Assembly (NCBI GenBank): GCA_020161965.1
Contig: JAIUNH010000016.1
Span: 1-18,168 of the forward strand
Source of the DNA: Pseudomonadota bacterium
Lineage (GTDB): Bacteria; Pseudomonadota; Alphaproteobacteria; CACIAM-22H2
Direction of reading: 5' to 3'
Length of the DNA stretch: 18,168 bases
The first letter of the stretch is position 1, and every line of letters starts with the position of its first letter. The notes beneath the pieces were generated by a model, which saw only the letters and a program-made list of their open reading frames with translations, was not told the DNA's origin and made no database searches. The position numbers and the translations under genes were made by a program. Positions 1 through 6,530 of this stretch are shown here, in pieces.

Positions 1-645
1 GCACGCGAGATCGCCGCCGGCATTCCGGTTTCGCTGGCCGTCGCCTTTGGCGGCATCGGGATCGGGTCGGTGCTGGCGATCGCGATCTGTGCCGCGCGGA
101 TCAGCGCCAGCCCGATCTTCAGCGGCGCGGCCTGGGTCTATCTGCAGGTCGTGCGCAGCATGCCGATGATCGCGTTGCTATTCCTGCTCTATTACGGGCT
201 CAGCCAGTTCCCGGCCGTGCGTTCCAGCGTGCTGTGGCCGATCCTGCGCGAACCGATCTGGTGCGCGATCATCGCGCTGTCGCTGAAGACCAGCGCCTAT
301 ATCTCCGAAGTCTATCGCATCGGCATTCTGTCGGTGCCGGCCGGCGAGGTTCTGGCCGCGCGCAGCTTCGGCTTCAGCGGTTATCGGCTTTATCGCTCGA
401 TCATCATTCCGTACGCCACACCGGTGGTGTTGCCGGCGATGAGCAACGAATTCGTCATCCTGGTGAAAGCGTCGTCGCTCGCCTCGCTCATCACGTTGAT
501 GGATATCACCGGCCTCGCCGCCGGCGTTTCGTCGGAAACGTTCCGCCCGCTTGCGGCCTTCTCGGTTGCGGCCATCTATTACCTGACCTTCAACGCTTTG
601 ATGATCGCCCTGTTCCGTCTCGCCGAGAGACGGTTGGCGAAATGA
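1..645 (+). CDS. Polar amino acid ABC transporter permease (5' partial)
   Basis: Inner-membrane permease of a polar amino acid (HisM/GlnP/OccM-type) ABC importer. The frame is open from the first base of the window, so the N-terminus is missing; 214 residues are visible, close to the usual 220-240 of the family. The cytoplasmic EAA loop that docks onto the ATPase is seen as GEVLAARSFGF followed about 12 residues later by IIIPYA, with hydrophobic segments before and after it. The segment around VVRSMPMIALLFLLYYGL matches the RxxP-type motif typical of this permease family. The stop codon is followed after 11 bases by the ATPase gene and then the binding-protein gene, so the three form one operon. 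Transporters of this class often have two permeases, and the second may lie upstream of the window. The substrate cannot be read from the permease. Confidence 0.9.
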   Translation, partial: AREIAAGIPVSLAVAFGGIGIGSVLAIAICAARISASPIFSGAAWVYLQVVRSMPMIALLFLLYYGLSQFPAVRSSVLWPILREPIWCAIIALSLKTSAYISEVYRIGILSVPAGEVLAARSFGFSGYRLYRSIIIPYATPVVLPAMSNEFVILVKASSLASLITLMDITGLAAGVSSETFRPLAAFSVAAIYYLTFNALMIALFRLAERRLAK

Positions 646-656
646 AAGGGACAAGC

Positions 657-1421
657 ATGAGCACCGTCCTTTCCGCCCAAGCCATCGTCAAATCCTACGG
701 CGCGAAAACGGTATTGCAAAACTTCGGCGTCACCGCCGCGCGCGGCGACGTGATCGCGATCGTCGGCGCGTCGGGCTCGGGGAAGTCGACCTTCCTGCGC
801 TGCTTGAATTTGTTGGAGATGCCGGATTCCGGCCGGCTGGAATTCGGCGGCGACAGCATCGACATCGAAAGCTTCAAGCGCCTGCCCGCGCGCGACGCGA
901 ACCCGCGCATCGAGGCGATCCGTCGCAAGATCGGCATGGTGTTCCAGAGCTTCAATCTCTGGTCCTCGAAGACGCTTCTGGAGAACGTGATCGAAGCCCC
1001 GATCCATGTTCACAAGCGACCAGTGGCCGAATGCGTCGAGCAAGGCAAGGACCTGCTGAATTCGGTCGGGCTCTACGAATTCCGCGACTACTACCCCAAG
1101 CAGCTTTCCGGCGGACAACAGCAGCGCGGCGCTATCGCGCGCGCCTTGGCGATCAATCCGGCGCTGATCCTGTTCGACGAACCGACATCGGCGCTCGACC
1201 CCGAATTGGTGGGGGAGGTGCTGCAGGTCATGCAGAAGCTGGCCGAGGCCGGCTGCACGATGCTGGTCGTGACGCACGAAATGAACTTCGCGCGCAACGT
1301 CTCCAACAAGGTGATCTTTTGCGAGAACGGCGCGATCGGCGCCGAAGGCACGCCGGCCGAAATGTTCTCGGCCGACGGCCCCGCCGCGATGCGGAAATTC
1401 CTATCGATCGTTTCAACGTGA
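657..1421 (+). CDS. Polar amino acid ABC transporter ATP-binding protein
   Basis: Cytoplasmic ATPase (254 residues) energising amino acid import, of the HisP/GlnQ/OccP type. All nucleotide-binding motifs are intact: Walker A GASGSGKS (about residues 37-44), Q-loop VFQSFNLW, signature LSGGQQQR, Walker B LILFDEP followed by the D-loop SALD, and the H-loop VVTHEM. An in-frame ATG at 642 overlaps the permease stop, but the ATG at 657 is preferred because the purine-rich AAAGGGA ends about 6 bases before it and the protein then begins at the usual family position. It lies between the permease and the binding protein in one operon. The insert with DIESFKRLPARDANP after the first strands is typical of the HisP/OccP branch (known family feature, recalled). 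Nothing looks damaged. Confidence 0.95.
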   Translation: MSTVLSAQAIVKSYGAKTVLQNFGVTAARGDVIAIVGASGSGKSTFLRCLNLLEMPDSGRLEFGGDSIDIESFKRLPARDANPRIEAIRRKIGMVFQSFNLWSSKTLLENVIEAPIHVHKRPVAECVEQGKDLLNSVGLYEFRDYYPKQLSGGQQQRGAIARALAINPALILFDEPTSALDPELVGEVLQVMQKLAEAGCTMLVVTHEMNFARNVSNKVIFCENGAIGAEGTPAEMFSADGPAAMRKFLSIVST

Positions 1422-1441
1422 ACAGGGAAAGGAAAAACACG

Positions 1442-2278
1442 ATGCGTAGATTTTTCGCCTATTTGGCGATTGCATTCGTCGCCGCGACGGCGCCGGCGGC
1501 GGCGCAGGACCGCCTGAAGGTCGTCACCGAAGGCGGCTTCCCGCCCTGGAATTTGACCGATCCGTCAGGCGCCTTGAAGGGCTTCGAGATCGACTTCATC
1601 AATCTCGTTTGCGCCGAACTGAAAGTCGCGTGCACGATCGAAAGCCAGACCTTCGACGCGATGATCCCCGCATTGAACGACGGCAAATACGATCTGATCA
1701 TCGATGCGCTGGGCATCACGGCCGCGCGCCAGGCGATCATCGATTTCACGATCCCCTATGCCGGGCTTTGCTACAATTTCGCCTCGGTCACTGCGTCAGT
1801 GAAGCAGAAGCTGCCCTTCCAGGACCGCATCGAGATGCTGACCGATGCGAATCTCGAACAGGTCATGACGACGTATCGCAACGCTTTCACAGGGGCGACG
1901 ATTGGCACGCTAGCTTCGGGCACGTCGACGCGCTTTATCGCCAAGAACCTTGCTAGCGTCTCGGCGCGGCCCTATCGCACGCCGGCGGCACGCGATCTCG
2001 ATCTCAAGGCCGGGCGCGTGGACATCGTGTTCGCGTCGAAGGACTCGTTGCTCGCCGCTAAGAAGGCGCAAAATCTCGATCAGCTTGAACTCGTCGGCCC
2101 GTGCTTGCGCGGCGACATTCTGGGCTCGGGCGGTGTCGGCATTGGCGTCAAGAAGGGCAACGCCGCGCTGAAGGCGAAGCTCGATCCGGTCATCCGGAAG
2201 TTCATCGACAACGGCACGATCAAGAAGCTGTCGGAACAGCATTTCGACATCGATATGAGCCCCGTCGGGCTCAACTGA
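1442..2278 (+). CDS. Periplasmic amino acid/opine-type substrate-binding protein
   Basis: Solute-binding protein (278 residues) that delivers a cationic or polar amino acid-like ligand to the permease. A signal peptide covers about residues 1-21 (MRRFF, hydrophobic core, then AAAQ). A SBP_bac_3 fold follows: GGFPPWN, the FEIDFINLVC segment, GITAARQ with the ligand-binding Arg near 96, DFTIPY, and DLKAGRVDIVFAS. Cys57 and Cys64 have the same spacing as the disulfide of HisJ/LAO-binding protein. The longer linker before GTLASGTSTRF and the LGSGGVGIGVKK ending recall NocT/OccT opine-binding proteins more than HisJ. The Asp that HisJ/LAO use to bind the ligand amino group aligns with Ser, as I recall it also does in opine binders. 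The RBS AGGGAAAGGA lies just upstream. The binding-protein role is secure; arginine, ornithine or an opine as ligand is inference. Confidence 0.92.
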   Translation: MRRFFAYLAIAFVAATAPAAAQDRLKVVTEGGFPPWNLTDPSGALKGFEIDFINLVCAELKVACTIESQTFDAMIPALNDGKYDLIIDALGITAARQAIIDFTIPYAGLCYNFASVTASVKQKLPFQDRIEMLTDANLEQVMTTYRNAFTGATIGTLASGTSTRFIAKNLASVSARPYRTPAARDLDLKAGRVDIVFASKDSLLAAKKAQNLDQLELVGPCLRGDILGSGGVGIGVKKGNAALKAKLDPVIRKFIDNGTIKKLSEQHFDIDMSPVGLN

Positions 2279-2747
2279 TCGCCTAGCTGCTGGCAGAGGG
2301 ACTCCTTGTCACAGCGGGGTTGGAGGCGGGCCGGCATCAATGATGTCGGCCCGTTAGAATGCCGAGCTTTCAGTTGGGGCGGTAAATATGTGCCCCAGCG
2401 ACTGACATGCTTCGCCAGTTGCAGGAGTGAGACTCCTACGAAAAGCACATGAAATCAGGTTAGGCAGACTGTCGAGCTGCTAAATCGATATGTGGCTGTC
2501 CATTTTTTGAAGGCATCGCGAGACTCCAAGCTGTCGCCATCCTCAAAGCGCTAGGTGCAGCAAATCCGATCGAGGCTGCGCCGCTGTCGGCGCGGATATA
2601 GCGGTCACTACAACAATCTGTGCCAGATACAAGAGCCCAGACACGATACCCAACAGATATCGTTTATTTTCAAGTTCATCGTAGCCCAGAAATAGCGGTA
2701 GACCCCGTCCGGAAATTTGAGCCGTCTATAGCATTGCGATACCCTGG
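2279..2747. other. Non-coding stretch rich in small inverted repeats
   Basis: About 470 bases between the ABC operon and the ClpP-like gene with no convincing gene on either strand. Besides the 2327-2353 hairpin it holds TGGGGC/GCCCCA (2375-2380 with 2392-2397), AGGAGT-GAG-ACTCCT (2423-2437) and GCGCCG-CTGT-CGGCGC (2578-2593). A short open stretch near 2530-2600 reads RLQAVAILKALGAANPIEAA on the plus strand but has no start or RBS and ends quickly. It may be a gene remnant; I do not recognise it. Base composition becomes more AT-rich toward 2450-2700, which suggests this is the left part of the island. Confidence 0.4.
2327..2353 (+). terminator. Stem-loop downstream of the ABC operon
   Basis: An inverted repeat with 12 paired positions (one G-T wobble) and a 3-base AAT loop: CGGGCCGGCATC pairs with GATGTCGGCCCG. 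It begins 49 bases after the stop of the binding-protein gene, so it could end transcription of the ABC operon. No run of T follows (the next bases are TTAGAATG), so an intrinsic terminator is not certain. It could instead be a mobile-element or island-edge structure, or stabilise the 3' end of the transcript. Confidence 0.5.
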
Positions 2748-3890
2748 CTACCAAAGGGGCTCATTCAGACGATGCATCTCAAAGATGATGCCACCGTGTC
2801 GAACGAGGCCGCGAGTCTGGAAACGTCCAAACACGTCTTCGGCAGGCGTAAGAACAACATGTGCAGACATGTTGTTCTGTCCATCTCTAGAGACGAGGAC
2901 GTAGCAAATCTGACTTCTGAAATGTCTGACGTTATCGAGGCCAGCGACCATGAAAATATGCTTATTCTCTGGGTCGTCTGGCACCATATCTAGGATATTT
3001 GCTTCAATATAGGCACGTCGCAAATCCTCGACATTGTCGGCCGACTCGCCTGCGGCGAGCGCCGCAGTTATTGGCCCTGGCTTGAAGCGGGGATTGTTGC
3101 TGAGTGGGGCTAGTATTTTCTTGAGCATTTTTCGGCGAAATAGATCTGATGAGATTTCTACAACATCTGGATTTCCGATCCATTCGCCTCCGGCGGGGTT
3201 CCATCCGGTGACGTTCATGCAGACGTTGAGAGCAGCTGCACTGGTCATGCGCGTGTCGAAATCTGACGGCATGTCAATGAGTCTAATTCCGAGGGCTTTT
3301 AACAATTCTGGCGTATTGACGATCAGCAGGTCTTGGGGACCCATTTCAAGCGTGGCGATAGCGAATGCCGGCTCGATCCCAAGCTGTGCGAAATATGCGT
3401 AGAGTAAATTGGCCGCGAAGCGGCCAGCATCGGTCCCAACTCGCGCCGGTATCGGTTCGTTGGATCTGGAGAAAAACGCATGGAAGCCAAGCCTCGCGCC
3501 GGTGCGGATAGCGCGATCCGAACTCCAACCGCCAGGATTGCTAAGGGCCGCGCCGCCAAGGAACGCGAGAGCGCAGGACGACAAACAAGAGTGTGAACTT
3601 AGGACCCTCGAACCCCAACCTGCTCTGCGGAGGACCATCCCAAGTTCGATGCCCTCCAGAAAATTACCGCCACTACTATTGAAGGCCACCAGTCCAGTTT
3701 GCTGGTAGTCGCGGCCATTCATGACGCTGTTGATGAGTTCACGGAGCTTTGCAGCGTCACCAGCTTCGATACTCCCTGTCAGGAGTATTCGTGGTTGCTC
3801 GTTTTCCAAACTGAGGCGGAGTTCAGCCGAATTTGTCGGAGCCGCTAGCATGAAAGTGAGTGCGAACATGGTCGCGCCAAATCGCAACAT
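2748..3890 (-). CDS. Exported ClpP/crotonase-fold protein with unknown C-terminal domain
   Basis: A 380-residue protein of the periplasmic ClpP-like (COG3904-type) group. The start at 3890 is chosen because GGAGAAGG sits just upstream and the protein then begins with a signal peptide (MLRFGATMFALTFMLAAP, cleavage about residue 22). The frame stays open farther upstream, but that part only reads through an IS remnant. ClpP-fold landmarks: glycine loop NSSGGNFLEGIELG (71-84), nucleophile region CLSSCALAFLGG (102-113) with Ser104 or Ser105 at the serine-protease position between two Cys, and GARLGFH with His137 as candidate catalytic histidine. From about residue 210 to 380 there is a Cys-containing region matching no domain I recognise. 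A role as a periplasmic serine peptidase is inference; the third catalytic residue is not obvious. Codon use is less GC-rich than in the flanking genes, consistent with transfer. Confidence 0.75.
   Translation of the reverse strand: MLRFGATMFALTFMLAAPTNSAELRLSLENEQPRILLTGSIEAGDAAKLRELINSVMNGRDYQQTGLVAFNSSGGNFLEGIELGMVLRRAGWGSRVLSSHSCLSSCALAFLGGAALSNPGGWSSDRAIRTGARLGFHAFFSRSNEPIPARVGTDAGRFAANLLYAYFAQLGIEPAFAIATLEMGPQDLLIVNTPELLKALGIRLIDMPSDFDTRMTSAAALNVCMNVTGWNPAGGEWIGNPDVVEISSDLFRRKMLKKILAPLSNNPRFKPGPITAALAAGESADNVEDLRRAYIEANILDMVPDDPENKHIFMVAGLDNVRHFRSQICYVLVSRDGQNNMSAHVVLTPAEDVFGRFQTRGLVRHGGIIFEMHRLNEPLW
2851..2878. repeat. Perfect 12-bp inverted repeat with 4-base spacer
   Basis: AGAACAACATGT, spacer GCAG, then ACATGTTGTTCT: a perfect 28-base hairpin or two-fold symmetric site. 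It lies inside the 3' part of the ClpP-like gene, over the codons for NNMSAHVV. A match this long is not expected by chance in 18 kb. It could be a regulator-binding site, an RNA hairpin or a recombination site; the sequence does not decide. Confidence 0.8.
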
Positions 3891-4331
3891 GGCCTTCTCC
3901 AATTGAGAAAATGAAGCTACGTCCGAGTTTTCCGCGGCTATATGACCTGCCTCTGTCAGGAGGCTGCGGGTAAGCCGATGCCGTCCCGGTGATGTTGCCA
4001 CTACCAAACCGCTGCCGCAATCGAGGGGGCGGAGCCATCCACGACTACAGCACCGTACCTGGCAGCCTGTGGGCGTGGTCGGCGACAGCCCGCCGATGTA
4101 GCTGGTGTTGACGCTAGGCAAAGCGAATGACAGGCCGATGGTTGGGCTGCTGCTCGACGCAATGCCGCCAGGGGGCGACATCGTCGCTGACAAGGGGTGC
4201 GATGTCGACTGGATCAGGGACGTGATCGAGGAGCGGCACCGCCGGGTACTCGAGCGATCCTAAAACTGCTACCCAAATCATTTGACATTACAGTGAAGTT
4301 CACCCGTCCCGATTGTTCTGATGACGGACAA
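3891..4331. other. Intergenic stretch between ClpP-like and AbiV-like genes
   Basis: About 440 bases with no intact gene. It contains the RBS of the ClpP-like gene at its left end, the IS5-type transposase remnant in its right half, and a short AT-richer tail (4264-4331). Any promoter for the ClpP-like gene should lie around 3905-4000, but I see no convincing -35/-10 pair. Confidence 0.5.
4030..4263 (+). pseudogene. Degenerate IS5-family transposase fragment
   Basis: Remnant of a DDE transposase. From 4102 to the stop at 4261-4263 one frame reads LTLGKANDRP, then LLLDAMPPGGD, IVADKGCDVDW and IRDVIEE. This is the characteristic IS5-type block around the second catalytic Asp (usual form ADKGYDADW), with Tyr replaced by Cys. 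A stop codon at 4099-4101 interrupts the same frame, and upstream pieces resembling the SRGG...ACGR part of these enzymes appear in other frames, so at least one frameshift is present. Both the 5' end of the transposase and everything after IEE are gone. No terminal inverted repeats were found. It separates the ClpP-like gene from the AbiV-like gene. The core 4102-4263 is well supported; the 5' limit is approximate. Confidence 0.7.
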
Positions 4332-5024
4332 TCACCCAAACAGAATTTTCAATGCGGCCATCGCTTTGTCGTAACGGTGCGATGAAGATTTGCCATCCAG
4401 TATCGCTTCAACGAAGCTTTTGTGCCGGCAAGCTCGCTCGAGTTCATTGTGCATCTCGTCCTCACTGATCGTCGAGGGTGTGCTACAAACCCGGCCGTCG
4501 GGGCCAACTCGGACATAGAGTGCGTCTTGCTTACGGCGATCTTTTTTGCCATCGGATATTTGCAGAGCGGACGTGTCATACTTGGGATCTTCAGCCCAGA
4601 CCCAGTTATTGGACTCCCACCGCCCGATCTTCTCATAGCGCAGCAGTTCCATGGCGCTGCCGACATCATTCGGTAGGCGACCATTTAGGTCATGATCGTT
4701 TTTGATGGCGATCTTGAGTTCTTCAATGTCATCCCAATGCATGATCATGTAGTCCATGATCATGCTGACGAGCTGCTTACATGCGTGATCGTTGATCGCT
4801 CGCAGGATGGGCCGACTGAAGAGAACGATATTCTCTCTGACTAGAAACAAGATGAAGGCTTTTGCGAATTCCTCCTGTGCGATCATGACGAGAAAGAAAC
4901 GCGATGATGGAGGTTTCCTAAACTCCAGATCGTGCGTTTCCTCCAAGAGCCTTTCGCCGTTTTCTATGCAGGCTTTTATCGTTTTCAGTAGAGAACTCGG
5001 GGAAGGTTTCTGATGTTTTGCCAT
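4332..5024 (-). CDS. AbiV-like abortive infection protein
   Basis: A 230-residue, soluble, mostly helical protein. Near the N-terminus a helix with regularly spaced small and hydrophobic residues (SLLKTIKACIENGERLLEE) leads into IAQEEFAKAFIL (residues 48-59). The EE-x-x-K element (Glu51, Glu52, Lys55) is the hallmark of the AbiV family, and the later DHACKQ (His80, Lys83) fits the family's H-x-x-K element. The C-terminal part QDALYVRVGPDGRV also resembles the end of AbiV-type proteins. Lactococcal AbiV is known to block phage translation; a phage-defence role here is inference from family and from the island context between an integrase and an IS scar. No good Shine-Dalgarno precedes the ATG (only CGGGG directly before it). 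Codon use is less GC-biased than in the host genes. Family assignment is from motifs recalled, not from a search. Confidence 0.7.
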   Translation of the reverse strand: MAKHQKPSPSSLLKTIKACIENGERLLEETHDLEFRKPPSSRFFLVMIAQEEFAKAFILFLVRENIVLFSRPILRAINDHACKQLVSMIMDYMIMHWDDIEELKIAIKNDHDLNGRLPNDVGSAMELLRYEKIGRWESNNWVWAEDPKYDTSALQISDGKKDRRKQDALYVRVGPDGRVCSTPSTISEDEMHNELERACRHKSFVEAILDGKSSSHRYDKAMAALKILFG

Positions 5025-5052
5025 CCCCGAATTGTGCTGGAATTCTGTGAAA

Positions 5053-5058
5053 ATGATA
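5053..5058 (-). promoter_or_regulatory. Possible -10 box of the AbiV-like gene
   Basis: On the minus strand this reads TATCAT, five of six matches to TATAAT, about 29 bases before the start codon of the AbiV-like gene. No clear -35 is seen 16-18 bases further upstream, so the assignment is weak. It lies in the 65-base gap between the integrase stop and the AbiV-like start and would give the gene its own transcript. Confidence 0.3.
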
Positions 5059-5089
5059 AGTGGGCAGTTCCGGATTTGGAGATGCGCGG

Positions 5090-6253
5090 TTAAGCTAATC
5101 GCATCTTCGCCTCGAACGCCTCAACCTCCTGCTGCTCGCGTTCGGCGTCGCGCCAGAGATGGCCGTAGACATCGAGCGTCATGGTCACTGAGCCGTGGCC
5201 GAGGCGCATCTGAACTTGCTTGGGGTTAAGGCCCAGTTCGATCAGCTGGCTCGCATAGATGTGCCGCAGCAGATGGAACGTCCATTTGCGGCAACCAGGA
5301 TCGGCCTTCGGGCCGGCGAGGCCGAGGCGCTTGAGCGTCGGCCGCCAATTGCGGTGTTCGAAGTTGCTGAGGTCCATCACGGCGCCCGTCTCGGTCGGGA
5401 ACACGAGCGGGCTGTCGAGGTTCGGGCGTAACGGCAGCCAACGGCGGAGCAGGGCGGCCAAATCCGGGCCGATCGGGATCGTCCGCCGCCCGTTGCGCGA
5501 CTTCGGCGGCCCGATCCGCTTCCACTGATCGGCGCGCTGCGTCACCTCGATCTGCGCGGGCGTGCGATCAAACTTCAAGTCGATGACGCGCAAGCCGCGT
5601 ATTTCGGACGCGCGCATGCCGGTACCGATCGCCACGCGCACGAGCATGAAGGCGCGCGACGGTGGTGCGCCCGCTGCCACTTCGGCTGCACCGAACGCTT
5701 CGAGCAAGCGGCGGATATCGGCTTTCGGCGGAATGTCGATCCGCGCTTGGTCGCGGCCTGAGCGCTTGAAGCGGACGGTCTTCGCGGGATCGTCCAGCCG
5801 CCATTCGCGTTCGACCGCATAGGCCATCACGGCGCGCGCCGTGACGAACACCGCCTTGGCGAGGGCGGGGCTCAACTTGGCCAGCAACCGCTCCTGCAAT
5901 TCGTGGAAATGGACGCGGCGGAGGGCGCGGACATCCTCCTCGCCGATCAACGGTTCGAGATGCAGCCGAAGATGCCGGTCGTAGGCGCGCCAGGTGCTGG
6001 GTTCGCGGCCGAGCTTGATCCGGCTCTGGATGAACTCCAGGGCCGCGTCCGTAAAGCGGATGACATCGCCGCCGGAACCGGTTGGGGAAGGGGCGACGCC
6101 CAGCTCGACCGTGGCGTGGAACCGCTTGGCTTCGGCGTGATCTTCGAACTGTCGGCGGCGGCGTTGGCCGGTCGTGTCGCGCCATTCGACCAGCCATCGT
6201 TGACGGGTAGAACCGTCGATCGTTTGCCAGCGTGTCTTGCAGATAGTGGCCAT
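5090..6253 (-). CDS. Tyrosine recombinase (site-specific integrase)
   Basis: A 387-residue phage/island-type integrase that would integrate and excise the element by strand exchange. The N-terminal arm-binding part (about 1-55, WQTIDGSTRQRWLVEWRD) and the SAM-like core-binding domain (about 65-165) precede the catalytic domain. The catalytic set is complete: Arg214 in GTGMRASEIRGL, Lys251 in PPKSRNGRR, His327 and Arg330 in FHLLRH, His353 in LGHGS, and the nucleophile Tyr363 in TLDVYGHLW. The start at 6253 has GAGGG about 10 bases upstream. The gene points away from the tRNA(CAU) gene, 277 bases separate its start from the tRNA 3' end, and tandem repeats resembling arm-type sites lie between them. 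The complete catalytic set suggests the enzyme may still be active. Confidence 0.95.
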   Translation of the reverse strand: MATICKTRWQTIDGSTRQRWLVEWRDTTGQRRRRQFEDHAEAKRFHATVELGVAPSPTGSGGDVIRFTDAALEFIQSRIKLGREPSTWRAYDRHLRLHLEPLIGEEDVRALRRVHFHELQERLLAKLSPALAKAVFVTARAVMAYAVEREWRLDDPAKTVRFKRSGRDQARIDIPPKADIRRLLEAFGAAEVAAGAPPSRAFMLVRVAIGTGMRASEIRGLRVIDLKFDRTPAQIEVTQRADQWKRIGPPKSRNGRRTIPIGPDLAALLRRWLPLRPNLDSPLVFPTETGAVMDLSNFEHRNWRPTLKRLGLAGPKADPGCRKWTFHLLRHIYASQLIELGLNPKQVQMRLGHGSVTMTLDVYGHLWRDAEREQQEVEAFEAKMRLA

Positions 6254-6327
6254 GGATTTGACCCTCGTTTTGAGTGGAGACGAGGGCGTTGACCGAGGAT
6301 GCGCGATGACCCCTGCCGTTAACGTTC

Positions 6328-6362
6328 ATGGGGGTATCGTGGGGGTAATCGTCGGGGTAAGT
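6328..6362. repeat. Three tandem 12-bp GGGGTA repeats (putative integrase arm sites)
   Basis: GGGGGTATCGT, GGGGGTAATCGT and CGGGGTAAGTGT follow one another head to tail with a period of 11-12 bases, beginning 75 bases upstream of the integrase start codon. Short direct repeats of the form GGGGGTA near an integrase gene are typical arm-type binding sites of tRNA-targeting tyrosine recombinases (family knowledge, recalled). They could also be operators for autorepression of the integrase gene. Confidence 0.55.
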
Positions 6363-6428
6363 GTTCCCAAAATGGTCCAAATTTACCGCGCGACCGTTCC
6401 ATCCGACGAAACACAACGATCCAGCATT

Positions 6429-6452
6429 CACGCATGGCGCTTGCCGTGCGTG
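6429..6452. repeat. 10-bp hairpin in the att region
   Basis: CACGCATGGC pairs with GCCGTGCGTG (one T-G wobble) around the loop GCTT. It lies 79 bases beyond the tRNA 3' end. It is not followed by a T-run in either direction, so it is not a standard terminator. It may be part of the recombination site or fold in the tRNA precursor trailer. Confidence 0.5.
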
Positions 6453-6530
6453 TTCCATATCATTCATGTTTTTCAGATATTTAGTCGGCTTTCCGGTGCG
6501 CTCTTTATGAGCCGATCCGGACGTCCGATT

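Larger units (their letters stand above)
6254..6530. other. Probable att-site region between integrase and tRNA
   Basis: A 277-base gene-free stretch bounded by the integrase start and the 3' end of the tRNA gene. It contains three tandem G-rich 12-bp repeats, a 10-bp hairpin, the short palindrome CGTTAACG (6315-6322) and the palindrome CGGACGTCCG (6518-6527) directly beyond the tRNA 3' end. Together these fit the integrase-binding region of an integrated element. The matching duplicate of the tRNA 3' end at the other island boundary was not found in the window by eye. Confidence 0.5.

Noticed and set aside
2080..2448. Minus-strand 122-residue frame over the end of the binding-protein gene and the following spacer
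   Set aside because: Half of it is antisense to the binding-protein gene, and no ribosome-binding site or known domain is visible.
3702..3713. TGGTAGTCGCGG resembles the tRNA 3' end TGGTAGCAGCGG, a possible far att copy
   Set aside because: Only 10 of 12 positions match, it lies inside a coding sequence, and the flanking bases do not continue the tRNA.
3891..4193. Upstream extension of the ClpP-like frame (101 extra residues)
   Set aside because: It reads antisense through the IS5 remnant, lacks a ribosome-binding site, and would bury the clear signal peptide that starts at 3890.
6253..6267. GGATTTGACCCTCG at the integrase start resembles the tRNA T-arm GGATTTGAACCCCCG
   Set aside because: The match needs a gap and a mismatch, covers only about 14 bases and lies at the integrase start codon, on the wrong side to be the far attachment site; probably coincidence.
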